A DNA stretch of 64,000 nucleotides from Dasypus novemcinctus (lineage: Eukaryota; Chordata; Mammalia; Cingulata; Dasypodidae): the NCBI RefSeq assembly GCF_030445035.2, contig NC_080690.1:32948796-33012795 (forward strand), given 5' to 3'. Both the position numbers and the translations under genes were made by a program. Positions 1 through 24,440 of this stretch are shown here, in pieces. Positions within the stretch are counted from its first letter, which is position 1. The number at the start of each line of letters is the position of its first letter. The notes under the pieces were generated by a model that did not search any database, was not told where the DNA came from, and was given only the letters and a program-made list of their open reading frames with translations.

Positions 1-174
1 ATTTTACCAAGGCATCATTAATGCCTCCAGAGGCCACCTGAGAAGCCAGAAAAGAAGTTCCCAAGCCCCGCCCCCCCCCAACTAAACTGTGAAGCACAGC
101 TGGAGAGGTGGGGACAGAGGAAGGTCATCATTTTACCTTGCTGAATAGCAGGAGTCCAAAACAAAACTGTAGTT

Positions 175-180
175 TTTATT
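175..180 (-). terminator. Candidate USB1 polyadenylation signal
   Basis: TTTATT on the plus strand reads AATAAA on the USB1 strand, about 1.5 kb after the stop. It is the only canonical hexamer noticed between the stop and the window edge. The assignment rests on position alone. Confidence 0.4.
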
Positions 181-639
181 TGTTGAACATAATTTAAAAC
201 AAGAACATGAAAAAAGAGCTTTTTACCCACCACTAAGAATCAAGACAGCAATTTGATAGGACTGGTCCTTTGCCCCAGCGGGAGCTTGATAAAAAGTAGA
301 AAATTCTTGCAACCTTTGGTCCTGCGTCCATGCTCCTCCTCAGAAAGCCTGCAGCCACAGCGGGCAGGAGATGCGGAGGAGGCCACACGAGTTTGCAGGG
401 AAAGGCTGCCCCTGCCTCTCTGGGAAAGCTTCTGGCGAAGCCAGGGGTCATGGAGTGTTGGAGGCCTGGCTTTCGGCCCCAGTCAGGCCAGAATGAAACA
501 TCTGCTCAAGTCTTCCCAGGCACCTGGCTGGGGGTGGGTGGGAGGCAGGAATGGAAAAAACTGTCACTGAACCACAAATTAGCATCCTGTGCTTTGGCCC
601 TGTAACGGCCTCTGTAGCAGTTTGATACGGTTTTGAATT

Positions 640-1195
640 CCAAAAATAGATATCGGATTATGTTTGTAATCTGGTCTGTACCTGGGAGTGACTGAGTATG
701 ACTGGGGCGTTGATTGGGCCACATCATTAGGACAGGAGTCCACGCCCCTATGGGTGGGGACTCACAGAAAAAAGGCATGGCAAAGGACAGACTTGAGGGG
801 TTTTGATGTTTGAGTTTTGATGGTGGAGTTTGATGTTGAAGCCTTAAGCTGGAGCCCTGGGAAGTAAGCTCACAGAGGAAAGAGAAGCCAGCCCCAGGAG
901 GAGAGGAACCCTGAGCCCAGGAAGAAGCAAGCCCTAGGAAGAGAGGAACCCTGAACCCAGAGAGAAGCAAGACCCTGGAAGTGAGGAACCCAGGAAGCCT
1001 GGACCCTCACAGACATCAGCAGCCATCTTGCTCCAACGCGTGAAAATAGGCTTTGGTGAGGAAAGTAGCTTATGCTTTATGGCCTGGTATCTGTAAGCTC
1101 CTACCCCACATAAATATCCTTCATGAAAACCAAACAATTTCTGATATTTTGCATCAGCACCCCTTTGGCTGACTAATACAGCCTCTGCTACTGCA
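640..1195. repeat. Unnamed interspersed repeat, possibly LTR-type fossil
   Basis: The stretch ends with gactaatacag, an ending reminiscent of MaLR-like LTRs, and contains the 40-bp tandem array. No coding part was seen. The family is uncertain, and if it is an LTR it is an old solo copy. Confidence 0.25.
885..997 (-). repeat. 40-bp tandem repeat, about 2.8 units
   Basis: Units at 885-924, 925-964 and 965-997 all begin aagc(c/a)ag and share gaggaaccc. The third is shortened. The array sits in an unnamed older repeat in the presumed USB1 3' UTR. Confidence 0.75.
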
Positions 1196-1682
1196 GGAGG
1201 GGGCAAAATTAAAAATAAACAAAAGTGATACACTTCAAGGGAGGGTGTCAGACCCACAGAAGTGCCCAATGTCCCTGCTTGAGCAGCCACAAGCCAGGGC
1301 ATGACAATCTAAAAAACCCTCGCCTGAGGCTAATGGCATCAAAATGCAGATTGCTGAAGGGAGGTGGTGGTGGAGGCACTGGTTAAAGGGAATGTGCAGC
1401 GGGGAGTCTGGCGGAGAATGTGTGGGGGATCACCAGGTGACCCCAATGTTTTTTTGTTTTTGTTTTTACCTTGCAGCTGGAATTAGGAACCCAGGCTGCC
1501 CTCTACTGGAGATTTTCCGAAACGACCACAACACAGCCGCACCCGTCCAGCAGCACAAAAGGGGCAGGAGAGAACCAGACCCGGTGAACTGCCAGGCTGA
1601 AGGCATGACTGGGGACCTCCTCACTGAGTTCAGCAGTGTCCTGGCCTGCTGCAGAGCCTGGGACAAGGGGTTCTTCTGGCAC

Positions 1683-14034
<12,352 letters not shown>

Positions 14035-14979
14035 GGGGCCTCCTCCGCGACGGCTCAGCTCAGCAGCCGGCAACGGCGTCTGGCGGCGGGCGCTCCATTG
14101 CGCCGGAAGTGCCCTCCAGGAGGCGGGGCCCGAGCTAGCACCTCCCCGGGGCGGGGAGGGGGCGGGGAGGGGGCGGGGCCAGGGCCGGGAGGGGCGGGGC
14201 CTGGCAGGACCGCAGCAGGAACTCTGAGCACCGAGACCACGCTGCCGGGCTGCACGTTGACGGATGCCCGGAACCTCCCGGAACCCCCCAGAACCCCTCA
14301 GCCCTCGTGGGCCCATTTCACAGATTGCTTTGACCCTGACCCCCCTGTCTGATGTTCTATCTGGAGCCACTCGGAACCAGGTCTCTCAGCCGTGGACGAC
14401 CCCTAGGTCAGCGCACTAGACCCAGCACTGACCTCCGGGCCGGGTCAGGATCAGAGGTCCTGGAGCCGCCTCCTCAAACTGAACCCAGGTTTGAGCCCCA
14501 GAGTGCCCTCCCCTCGGGCCGAGCGGAGCGGTCAGCGGCCGGCCAGTTCTAGAAGATCCGAGGGTCTCGGAGGCCCCTCCCCTCAGGTGCAGGAGTCAGG
14601 CCGGGCCCGGCTCCCGAGAGCTGGGGGCCTAAGGCCGAGCGGGGAGGTGGGGGACGAGGCACCCGCCCTCGATCGCGGGGGCGCGCGGGGCCAACCCGAG
14701 AACCGCCCCGCGCGCCCGCGGTGTCCGGCGCAGCCCGGCCGCGGGGTCCCCGGCAGGGGGCGGCCTCGCTCCGCGCGGTCCGCTCCTCCGGCTGCCGCCG
14801 CCGCCGCCGCCGCCAGGGCTGCCGCTCCTCCCCCGGCCCCGCCTCCCGGGCCCCCGCGCCACCCTCCTGTCCGCCTGTCTCCGCAAGGCCGTCCATCCGT
14901 CCGTCCGCCCGCTCGCCCTCCCGGCACTCCTCCGTCCCGGCCCCGCCGCCCCGACCGCGCGCGTCGCTTCCTCGGTCCC

Positions 14980-15161
14980 GGCCGCCGCTAGCCCGTCCCC
15001 CGCCCCCGGCCGGCCGCTGCCGCTACGCGAGGCCGGGGATTGGCAGCGCGCTTAGGCCGCGCCGCCGCGGATGGAGCAGGAATAAAGAGGCGGCCGAGAG
15101 AGCAGCCGGTCGCCGCCCGCCCGCCCGCCCCACGCCCGGCCCCTCGGGCGTCCCGGAGCAG
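14980..15161 (+). other. ZNF319: ZNF319 noncoding first exon (5' boundary approximate)
   Basis: A GC-rich sequence ends in ggagcag, followed by a strong donor gtgagc at 15162. The matching acceptor is cttccccacag, ending at 17047. The 5' end is unknown and set loosely. Confidence 0.6.
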
Positions 15162-17047
15162 GTGAGCGGCAGGGCGCCCGGGGCCGCGGCCAGGGGCCAC
15201 CCCTGCGCCGTCGCGCCCCTTCCCCAGCCAGCCCTGCCGCCCCTCCACCAACCCCCCATCCCGCCCCGATCCGGCGGCCTTCTGCGCTCCTGGGCCGCCC
15301 AGGCCTGGCCTGGATGCGTAGCCACTTCCCGGGCCGGCCTGCAGCCCCGGGGCCTTCCTCAGGCTCCTCTGCCCGCGGGGCCGGCTCTGGGGCCGCAGCG
15401 GCCCGGCCCTCCCGGGCCAAGGCTGACAGGAGACAGCTCAGCTGGACCCGGCGGGGAGGCGATCGCTTCTCCAGGGAGGAGATAGGGTTGGGGTGGGGCG
15501 CAGGTGGGGGCCTCTCCTCCTCCCCTCGCCTCTCCCCTCCCCTGCAGTGATCAGAGAGGCCTTCCGACCACACCTACCTGGAAGAGGGCTGGGAGTGGGT
15601 AGGGGACTGGGGGCCCAGACCGGACCCCTGGGCATGGTGTCATTCATGCCAGGGAAAACATGGGTTGGCGAAGCTGGACCTAGAAGGTGCTCACAGTAGC
15701 CCAGCTTCCCTCGTCCTGGAAAGGGTTAGCTCACCCAGTGGTACCCACTTGCTCATGCAACCTGCTGCCTCCTCCAGGAGCAGCAGCTCCTTTCCTTCCT
15801 CCCTTCTGGGAAGATGCTGAGGATGACAGCTTTGAGCCTGACTTATGTTTCTTTGGTAGAACTGTTAGAGGCCAATCTGGCCTGTAAAGGCATCCCTTCC
15901 TTCTCCTCCCTTCAGGAGAAAACTTCCAAACTTTTAAATGTAAGAGGCAGACAAGCGGGGAACCTGGAAGTGGATCGCCTCTGACTCTAAAAGTTCTTCC
16001 CTCTTGCTGTCATTACCTTATGCTGCCACGAAGTGGTGAGTTAGAGATTTGCCTGGGCTGGGAATTGCTACAGACTTGGAGCAAGGGAAGAGGGTTCACT
16101 CCTAAAAGGTGCCAAGGAGAAATACTCAGTGGTTAGCCTGCCGCTAGGCAGAGAGATTCAGAGGGTTAAGGGCTTTTTGTGGTGCTGGGAGATGACTGGA
16201 GTGGAGAAGCTCTGCTGTGTGGACATGACGTTGAGTAGGGTCTGTGGACCTATGATCAGCCCCATCATCCATTGGCACAAGTCCCTGCTAGACCACTCGT
16301 GCCTGTAGTGTGGAAAGGGAGCAGGCCTGTGGCCAGGATGGAAGGCCCAGGGGATAGTGAAGGGGTGTCGGCCAGCCCCTCCTGGGACAGGGTTTGTGAG
16401 ATTGTCCTCAGACCAACGGAGCCGTCCTAAATAGTCACCATTGGGCAGTTTGCCACAGGGCCTGGGCAGCCTGGCTTCTTAGACCCAGTAGGCTGTGGTG
16501 TCCCCCTGAGCAGTGGCGTCCTGAGCTGGAGCTCAGGGCAGCGAGGAGAGAGAAGCTGGCAGGGCTCCAGGAGACTTCAACCCGAGCCTCTTTACTCTTA
16601 TCTGGCTTTGCTATTGGGCAGCCAAGTAAGAATTTACTTGCAAAAAAAGTTATGCTGCTCAAACGATTTCTTTGGGTACCATGGCCCTAACTGGTCCTTC
16701 CAATCTTCCCCTCTCTCTTCCCTTGGAGCAAGAGCAGAAGCTGCCCTGTCCTGTGGGCAGAACACTCCAGAGTCTCACCTGAGAGATCCCTGATTAAAAA
16801 GTGTTGGCAGGAGGCTGGAGGGGGCTCTGGGAGGCTGGGATGCCCTAGGGGGCTCCAGGGAGGAGGAACCGAAGGTGGGCGGGAGTCAAGACAGCCTCCA
16901 TCCCCTTTGCCTGGAGCAGCTCAGCACTTCTCCCTTCCCTGATGTGGTTTATGTCTGTGCAGCAAGTGTAGGCAGATGAGGGAGAGGCCCCCGGGGACCG
17001 TGCTCAGGCCTCCTGCCTCATGCTCACGATTTCTCTCTTCCCCACAG
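15162..17047 (+). other. ZNF319: ZNF319 5' UTR intron
   Basis: It is bounded by a gtgagc donor and a cttccccacag acceptor. It is CpG-island sequence to about 15.5 kb and otherwise unique-looking. I see no gene and no clear repeat in it. Confidence 0.6.
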
Positions 17048-17287
17048 AACTGATCATCAGGGAAGGCAGAGCCTCCCTGGCACTACCAGGACCCTGCCTT
17101 GAAGAGCCCCTTGTCCAGTAGGCAGAGCCTGGGAGTCTGTCTCCTTTGGACCATCCGAGGCTCTGCTGTGCCTTGTCTGAGGTCCTTGGCCATCCCCGAA
17201 CCCAGGCAGCATCTCTCTCTGGCTTGGGTCACCTTAAGTGGGAAACTGAAGCCATTACTCTCCAAACCCTGTTTCATCTTTCCAAGT
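17048..17287 (+). other. ZNF319: ZNF319 5' UTR in the coding exon
   Basis: This is the sequence between the acceptor at 17047 and the conserved ATG. It is open in the coding frame from 17099, so an N-terminally extended product is formally possible, but the extension does not resemble the known protein. Confidence 0.6.
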
Positions 17288-19036
17288 ATGTCAGAAAGCT
17301 GGCAGCAGCCACCACAGACGCAGCCGCAGCCGCCGCAGCCGCAGCACCACACGGAGCCCCCGCCAGCCCTGGCTGAGCACACGCTGCCCCCCGGCTCGGC
17401 CGAGAATCCCCTGGGCTGCGCCGTCTACGGCATCCTCCTGCAGCCGGACCCGGGCCTGCAGCCACCGCAGCACGCCCCCCTGCAGGCTGCCGGCGAGCCG
17501 GGCCCCAAGTGCGGAGTGTGCGGCCACGACCTGGCGCACCTGGCCAGCCCGCACGAGCACCAGTGCCTGGCGGGCCATGACCGCTCCTTCCAGTGCACGC
17601 AGTGCCTCAAGATCTTCCACCAGGCCACCGACCTGCTGGAGCACCAGTGTGTGCAGGCCGAACAGAAGCCTTTCGTCTGCGGCGTCTGCAAGATGGGCTT
17701 CTCGCTGCTCACCTCGCTGGCGCAGCACCACAGCGCGCACAACGGGGCCGGCGGCCTGGTGAAGTGCTCCATCTGTGAGAAGACCTACAAGCCCACCGAG
17801 GCAGCCGAGCCTGCGGCCGCTGCCACCCCCTCGCTGCCGCCTCCACCCCCGCCGCCCTCGGTGGCCCCGGCTGAACAGGCCGACAAGCCCTACAGCTGCC
17901 CCATCTGCCAGAAGCCCTTCAAGCACCTGTCGGAGCTCTCGCGGCACGAGCGCATCCACACGGGCGAGAAGCCGTACAAGTGCACGCTGTGCGACAAGAG
18001 CTTCAGCCAGTCGTCCCACCTGGTGCACCACAAACGCACGCACAGCGCCGAGCGGCCCTACAAGTGCGCGGTGTGCGAGAAGACCTTCAAGCACCGCTCG
18101 CACCTGGTGCGCCACATGTACGCGCACTCGGGCGAGCACCACCTGTTCCGCTGCAACGTGTGCGAGCTGCACTTCAAGGAGTCGTCGGAGCTGCTGCAGC
18201 ACCCGTGCACCCCGAGCGGCGAGCGGCCCTTCCACTGCGGTGAGTGCCAGAAAGCCTTCAAGCGGCCGTCCGACCTGCGGCAGCACGAGCGCACCCACAG
18301 CGCCGAGCGGCCCTTCAAGTGCGACCTGTGCCCCATGGGCTTCAAGCAGCAGTACGCGCTGATGCGGCACCGGCGCACGCACAAGACGGAGGAGCCCTTC
18401 AAGTGCGGCCTGTGCGAGAAGGGCTTCGGGCAGCCCAGCCACCTGCTCTACCACCAGCACGTGCACACGCTCGAGACCCTCTTCAAGTGCCCCGTGTGCC
18501 AGAAGGGCTTCGACCAGTCGGCCGAGCTGCTGCGGCACAAGTGCCTGCCGGGCGCGGCCGAGCGGCCCTTCAAGTGCCCCGTGTGCAACAAGGCCTACAA
18601 GCGGGCGTCGGCCCTGCAGAAGCACCAGCTGGCCCACTGCGCGGCGGCCGAGAAGCCCCTGCGCTGCACCCTGTGTGAGCGCCGCTTCTTCTCCTCCTCG
18701 GAGTTCGTGCAGCACCGCTGCGACCCCGCCCGCGAGAAGCCGCTCAAGTGCCCGGACTGCGAGAAGCGCTTCAAGTACGCGTCCGACCTGCAGCGGCACC
18801 GGCGGGTGCACACGGGCGAGAAGCCTTACAAGTGCCCCAACTGCGACAAGGCCTTCAAGCAGCGCGAGCATCTCAACAAGCACCAGGGCGTGCACGCCCG
18901 CGAGCAGCAGTTCAAGTGCGTGTGGTGTGGCGAGCGCTTTCTGGACGTGGCCTTGCTGCAGGAGCACAGTGCGCAGCACAGCGCCACCGCTGCGGCCGCC
19001 GAGGGTGCCTACCAGGTAGCTGCCTGCCTGCCCTGA
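17288..19036 (+). CDS. ZNF319: ZNF319, multi-C2H2 zinc finger protein
   Basis: The single coding exon starts MSESWQQPPQ and ends at TGA 19034-19036, giving 582 residues as I recall for human ZNF319. An upstream in-frame ATG at 17099 is rejected because the conserved protein begins at 17288. A proline/glutamine-rich N-terminus is followed by about 17 zinc-finger units from Cys75 to near residue 562, with TGEKPYKC-type linkers and a Pro/Ala-rich spacer after the fourth. Several fingers end in Cys instead of the last His (for example FQCTQCLKIF...EHQC). There is no KRAB or SCAN domain. The family suggests sequence-specific DNA binding in the nucleus, but the function and targets of this conserved protein are not well known. 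The gene shares a divergent promoter with USB1. Confidence 0.97.
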   Translation: MSESWQQPPQTQPQPPQPQHHTEPPPALAEHTLPPGSAENPLGCAVYGILLQPDPGLQPPQHAPLQAAGEPGPKCGVCGHDLAHLASPHEHQCLAGHDRSFQCTQCLKIFHQATDLLEHQCVQAEQKPFVCGVCKMGFSLLTSLAQHHSAHNGAGGLVKCSICEKTYKPTEAAEPAAAATPSLPPPPPPPSVAPAEQADKPYSCPICQKPFKHLSELSRHERIHTGEKPYKCTLCDKSFSQSSHLVHHKRTHSAERPYKCAVCEKTFKHRSHLVRHMYAHSGEHHLFRCNVCELHFKESSELLQHPCTPSGERPFHCGECQKAFKRPSDLRQHERTHSAERPFKCDLCPMGFKQQYALMRHRRTHKTEEPFKCGLCEKGFGQPSHLLYHQHVHTLETLFKCPVCQKGFDQSAELLRHKCLPGAAERPFKCPVCNKAYKRASALQKHQLAHCAAAEKPLRCTLCERRFFSSSEFVQHRCDPAREKPLKCPDCEKRFKYASDLQRHRRVHTGEKPYKCPNCDKAFKQREHLNKHQGVHAREQQFKCVWCGERFLDVALLQEHSAQHSATAAAAEGAYQVAACLP

Positions 19037-20864
19037 GGCCACCCGCCTGGCCGGGCCCAGCCTCCTCGCAGCAGGGTTCCCCAGGGCCCCCCCCCAGCTC
19101 AGTGTTCTGAGGTCCAGGGCATGAGGCCAGAAAGGGCAATGGCCAGTGGTGGCTGGGGTGCCCCACGCTTCTGGCCCCTACCTGGATGTCAGGGGATCCA
19201 GATTGCTGTGGCTGCTTCTGACTCCACAAACCCCTTTGCCACAACAGGGTTTGGTTTCTGGAGGGCCGTCAGCCTCCCTTGTCTGGGAGGCTACCTGGAG
19301 CCAGGTTGGAAGTCAGCTGGCATCTCCCTACCCCAAGGAGGGGGTGAGGCCAGTCCAACCTTCCCAAACCCTTTGAGCTAACTAGAAACCAGATGGTTCA
19401 GGAAAGAGGATGATCATGGCAGGGCCTGGGAGCAGGGCCTGGGCCCCAGAGAAGGTGGGATGAGGGCCTCCGCGCTCCAGGTGATGTTTGGGAGAGAAAA
19501 GGCCAGCTTTGTGAGGTGCTCTTGGGGACCAGGAGGCGGGCAGTGAGCCACGGCCCTGTCTGCTGCTCTAGCCAGGAGATTGCTGCCAGGCAAGATGTGC
19601 AGGCTGGGGGTCTCTGGGCTGGGTCTGCCACAGGGTGGTCAGCCCAGGCAGAAGGGGAACTGGAGAAGTTCTCCTTTGACACAGCTGGGGACAGAGCCCT
19701 TCCGAGGGGGTGGAGGAGGGGAGCAGCCTCTTCTCCCTGAGGGCTAATCCACCCTCTTGGAATCACCACCCTCTCACCTCTGCTGGCACCTTCAGAGCTA
19801 TGATAGTAATGTGCTGGCAACCGCACAGAACTGCTGGAATCGGGGGTGGGGGGGTTAGAGCAGGAAGTAGGGGCAAGCTGGTGAGCTCCCCAGCAGATGC
19901 AAAGAGGTGTCCTCCTACTGAATGTATGAACCAAAGCCCAGGGGTGTGGCCCCAGCCCTGACGCTGCCCAGACCATGGCCTGGTACCAAGTCAGGGAGGT
20001 CAAAGGGCTGTGGGAAGAGCCTCTGGTCCCAGAGTGTCCTCCCAGCCCATAAGACCCCCCCCCCCATGTCAGGCTGGCTGCTGGCCTGGACCCAGGGGCC
20101 TGGCACTGCCAAGATGCCCTGGACAGTGTCTAGCTCTTTCCAAGGCCAGAGCATTCTCCCTTGGATCCTCCTGCCCACGGGTGCATGGAGCTGAGGGTGT
20201 CCATAACATAGGGAGAGAGTGGGGAAGGGAGCTGTCAGGGAGAGCAGTGGACGGCGTGTGGGCTGGTGGATGAGCCGCCACCCATCGCTGCGTGGCCTGG
20301 GCCCTCCACAGAATGGCCTGTCCCTCCTTGAAAGACCAGAAGAACCTTTATCTTTGCAATGATTATTTTGAACCCGACTCTGCTCCTGCTCTCTTCCAGC
20401 CCTGCCTCTCCCTGGGCATGGGTCTGGGAAGAAGATTTTAATCAGTGCTGGATGGCACAGAGGAGCAGGGAGTTCCGGTCTCCCTCCTCTGCCCGCAGAG
20501 GAGGGCTGCTTCCCCCCCCTCAAAAGACATGGAACCCAGGCTTACAAAAGTCCCAACGGCTAATTTTTTCCTTTCATTTTGCTTTCTAAAAGCAGTTTGT
20601 TATACTATTCATAACATTGTATAATTTCATGTCATTTTGGATATTATATAAAAATGTGAGAATTTGGATTTTTAAGAAGAATGACTCCATTTTAGGTAGC
20701 CACTTTTGATGTTAATATATAGTGAGTCCAATGTATGCTCTAGAAGTAAAGACATTGATCATCACAGACCAAAGCACTACTTTGTTCTGGTTGTTCCTCT
20801 GTGGGGAAGAGATGAACATGGAGAGGGAGAGAGAGGTGCTGGCTTGGGTAGCAGGCGTGGGATT

Positions 20865-21045
20865 GGGACATGGGACTGGACTTGAATCCTGAGCTTTGGA
20901 TGTTCTGGCTGTGTGAGCTTGGGCAGGTCACTTGACCTCTTTCAATCTCAGTTGCCCATCTGTACAATGGGGAGGTTAACCTTTGCCATGCTTGGCTGTT
21001 GTGAGAGTTAAATGGGTCATTGTGGAGGGAGCTGTGAAGATGCTG
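20865..21045 (+). repeat. MIR SINE fragment
   Basis: Core motifs gtgtgagcttgggcaggtca and cccatctgtacaatggggag match MIR in forward orientation. Confidence 0.7.
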
Positions 21046-22784
21046 ACAGCACCAACTGCAGGATGCCTGCGCCCCTTGGGAATGGGCCCACAGCCTCTTG
21101 ACCTTCTTGGGGTTGACCGAAGCCTCTGAGCAGGAAGCTGAACTAGGAGGGACCGGTGGCCACAGAGGTCGGAGGCCGGGGCCTTAGTCCTGTTAGCCTG
21201 AAATCTCGCTCAGCCCTTGTGCGAGGTCGGCTGACCTAAAGCCTCGGCGGACCCTCCAGACAGGCACTGCCTTAGAGGCTGGCCTGCTCTTGCTCCACTC
21301 CCACTCACCCTGTTGCACAGTGGTCCGTCTGCTTGCCCAGCCTGTCTCCCCCTCACCCAGCCCCTCCTCGACTCCTTTTCTTCTATACAGAGGCCCAGCT
21401 GCAAACCAGGTTCCTTTCCTTTCTCATAAACAACCTCAATACCCCAGATTTAGGCCTCTGAGAGCTCGTGGAGGGTGACCAGCAGGGGTGCCCTGTCGTG
21501 GGCGGTAGGCTGGGATGGGGTAGAAAGTGAAGAGGCCCCGGGGGGGGGGGCAAAAAGTGGACACAAAAGGCTTGGCTGCAAGGTGGGGGCACTTCAGATG
21601 GGGCACAGACACTCCTCTCCCTCCCTCTGTGTGGCCATGGCAGGACCCTGCCCTTGGGAAATTTGGGGTGGTGGCCTGTGGTCTACCACTCAGCAGGAGG
21701 CTGCCTGGAGCCCCTGTGTCTGTGCCAGGCTCAAAGTCCAGCTCGCTCTCCAGCTGTGCAACCTTAGGCAAGAGCCATCCACCTGGTGGAGACCGCTGGA
21801 AAGCACTGGCCTGTATTTGGTGCTTTTGTAATTGCAGCCTTACTTTGTCCTCCACAAGTGGAGGAGGGTTTGCAGGTGCCAGGAGTAGGAGGAGCTCTGG
21901 CCAGGCATGGCTGAGATCACAAGGAGCCTACAGTGGCTTTGCTTCCTTTGCCCCCATCCCTATCCTACAGCTCCCACCTGGCTTTCAGCCTCCGGGATCC
22001 AGCCTGCACCCAAACCAGGGCAGTAGATAGAGGCCTGGCCCGGGACCCAGATGCTCAGGTTCAAATCCTGACCTCGTGGTAACTAGTGACCCAAAGCAGG
22101 TCTCAGCTCCTCTGGGAGGTCTCAGTCTTGGGTCTCTAAGGTCTTTGGCGGACCTGAGGCTCTGATTCCGGGACAGTGATGGGCTTCCCTTACTCTGCCT
22201 CCTGGCCCCCAGCCTGCTCCCCTCAGGTCTGGTGTCCTGGTTGCAAGTGGGGAAAGGCACAGACGGGCTTCAGCAGCCGCCCCCTGCTCCTGGACGCACA
22301 CACCCAGGTCGCTGACGTGCAGGATGTGCTCAGCCTCCCCTGCTCCGGTTCTGATGAGTCTCCCTCTCTCAGAGCACAGCAGCCTAGCGGGGGCACTTCA
22401 AGCCTTGTGCCAGGGGCACTCATCCTGTCTTCTTTTGTCCCCAGTAATCCTTCCCCTTGCGCCAGGCGCTCACAGGATGGGGAAGGGGAGGTGCCAGGGT
22501 GAGAAATGACATCCAGTTGAGCACCAGAGCTGAGAGGAGGAAGAAGGAAGGCGCTGACATACACTTGGTTTTCTGGAGGTAGAGGAAGGAGGCACCGTGC
22601 GGGCGGCTTTTCTCCCTGGTCCTAGAAGTCAGTGTGGGCAGCTGGATGTCCTCACTGGAACTCCGCTGCGGGCGTGGCTCTGTGAAAGGCCCTGCAGGGG
22701 GACAGTGGGAGGTGACCCTGTCCTCTGGAGGCCGACCTGTGCTCATGAGCTGTGGCAGCAGCGCGTGGACCCCGCGGTCAGACC

Positions 22785-22930
22785 TGGGTAGAGTTCTGCC
22801 TCTGTCACTCACTGCCCATGGCCCTGGGCAGGTTGCCAAATCTCTCCAAGCCCCGATTTCCTCATCTGTCCATTGGAGGCAATAATGCCCCTCTGTTCTG
22901 AGGGGTAGGGCCAGGGCACAGTGAGATGGC
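22785..22930 (+). repeat. MIR SINE fragment
   Basis: The motifs cctgggcaggttgccaaatc and tttcctcatctgtccattgg fit the MIR core. Confidence 0.65.
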
Positions 22931-23761
22931 CTGTGGGGAGAGGAGGAAGTGTTTGGCACATATCGGCCGCTCAGGAAAGGAGAGCACTGGGCAGTCAGAG
23001 TTGGGACGGAGCCGGCCCAGCCCTGCCATCTGCCTGTCTCCCCACTCCCCACCCCTGCTTCCCTTCATTGGACCTTTCCCGCCACCAGCCCCTGTGAGTG
23101 GGCAGGGCGCACGCTCCCGCGGTGCAGATGACGATACCACGATACCCACCCTCGAGAGGGCCAGGGCAGCCTCCGGCTGCACAGTTAGTGATGAAAATAG
23201 CCTGGAGACCTGGGGCTGGGTGGGGGAGAGACCACGGGGCCTCCAACTCCAGCCGCCACAGCCTGGGGCTTTGACTTCAACTCCCGCTTGGGCTGCCAGG
23301 AAGCAGGAGAGCTCTTCACCCACAGGCAGAGGTCTTCCACCTGCCCTCAGCTCCCTGGGGGCTGCAAGCTGCTGTGCTCATCTGATGGGGGCACCGTGGG
23401 CGGCCTTCTCTCAGTCTCCAGGCCTCCATCCTGCTGCCCAGCCCCCTGCTCCTCCCTCCCTCCTCCAGAGGAGGCCCCAGACAAGCCCATCCTGCTCCTC
23501 GGGCTGTGGCAATCCGCCCAGGTCCTCCCGGCCCTCGGCCCTCGCCTGAGCGGGGCCTGCCGGTGACAAGCTCCACACCCCATCCTCGTGGGGGTGGTTT
23601 CTTTGTTTCTTGAAGGTCATGCCTCCACGGAAATCCTTGGCTGCTGTTGATTTTGGCAAATCTACAAAGATTTGGGTGGGGATGCCCAGTCTTCCTCAAG
23701 CCCTGAAAAGAAGGTCAAGGAGAGGGGTGGGGATGGGAGGAGGGCTGTGGGGTCTCCCTCC

Positions 23762-23764
<3 letters not shown>

Positions 23765-23791
<27 letters not shown>
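23765..23791 (+). repeat. TG dinucleotide microsatellite
   Basis: An uninterrupted run of about 13 GT units lies downstream of ZNF319. Confidence 0.9.
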
Positions 23792-23792
<1 letters not shown>

Positions 23793-24434
23793 CCTTCCAT
23801 CCCCACCCTGGGTCTGCACTACTGCCTTTGTTCACCCATTAGCATTCTGAGCACCTGTTGTTTGCCTGGCACTGAGCTGGTGCCACAGGGCACAAAGCAA
23901 GAACTTCCCACGAGGCAGCTTTGAGGTTTTCATGTATCAAAAAGGCAAAATCAAGAAACATTATAACTGTTGAAATTTAGTACAAAACACTGTGTGCAAA
24001 AGTCCTCCACGACCCTCGACCCTCGCCCCGTGGCCAGCCCCAGGCCCTGCACAGGCACTGGGGATTAGGGTTTCAGAGATGGGGAGCCATGGGGTTGGAA
24101 TGTGTGTTTTGCAAGTTACTTTGTGACAAACATAACTATTAATTTGTAATCATTGTTTCATTTAGTCCAGGTCAATGGGTTCCTTCTTGGAGGCCCCAGG
24201 CCTGATTCTTGAACCCCAGGTCCTGCTAGATAGAGAGAGGGGCTGGCAAGTGCAGTGTTTCCTGAGAGCCCACTGTGGCCCAGAGGACATGGGTTAGCCC
24301 CCTGAAGCAGGTCCCTGTCCTCACGGTCTTGGGGGAGAGTGGGAGGAGAAGGGAAGACTAGAAGCCTGCCTGGAAGGAGTAGGATTTGGAGAGGAAGTGA
24401 TGGGGGAAGCATTCCAGGTGCAAGGACCACTTGA

Positions 24435-24440
24435 AATAAA
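24435..24440 (+). terminator. Candidate distal ZNF319 polyadenylation signal
   Basis: A canonical AATAAA sits about 5.4 kb after the ZNF319 stop. It is assigned only because no nearer canonical hexamer was noticed, and variant hexamers nearer the stop could be used instead. Confidence 0.25.

Larger units (their letters stand above)
150..1682 (-). other. USB1: USB1 3' untranslated region (probable extent)
   Basis: This is the sequence after the USB1 stop. The only AATAAA I find on the minus strand here is at 180-175, so the mRNA may end near 150-165. Inside it are a 40-bp tandem repeat (885-997) and an unnamed old interspersed repeat (about 640-1195). The 3' end is inferred, since no transcript evidence is available. 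Confidence 0.4.
19037..24440 (+). other. Probable ZNF319 3' UTR and flank
   Basis: There is no coding gene here. Up to 24440 the only canonical plus-strand AATAAA noticed is at 24435-24440, so a long 3' UTR is possible but unproven. The stretch holds MIR fragments, a G run (about 21540), a TG microsatellite (23765-23791) and AT-rich sequence near 20.56-20.72 kb. Confidence 0.35.

Noticed and set aside
17099-17287. N-terminal extension of ZNF319 from an earlier ATG
   Set aside because: The frame is open but lacks resemblance to the known protein, which starts at 17288. It is better read as 5' UTR.
17291-19042. A 583-residue open frame antisense to ZNF319
   Set aside because: It mirrors the coding exon, is Leu/Val/Ala-rich with no domain, and arises from the strong GC third-position bias and zinc-finger periodicity of the sense strand.
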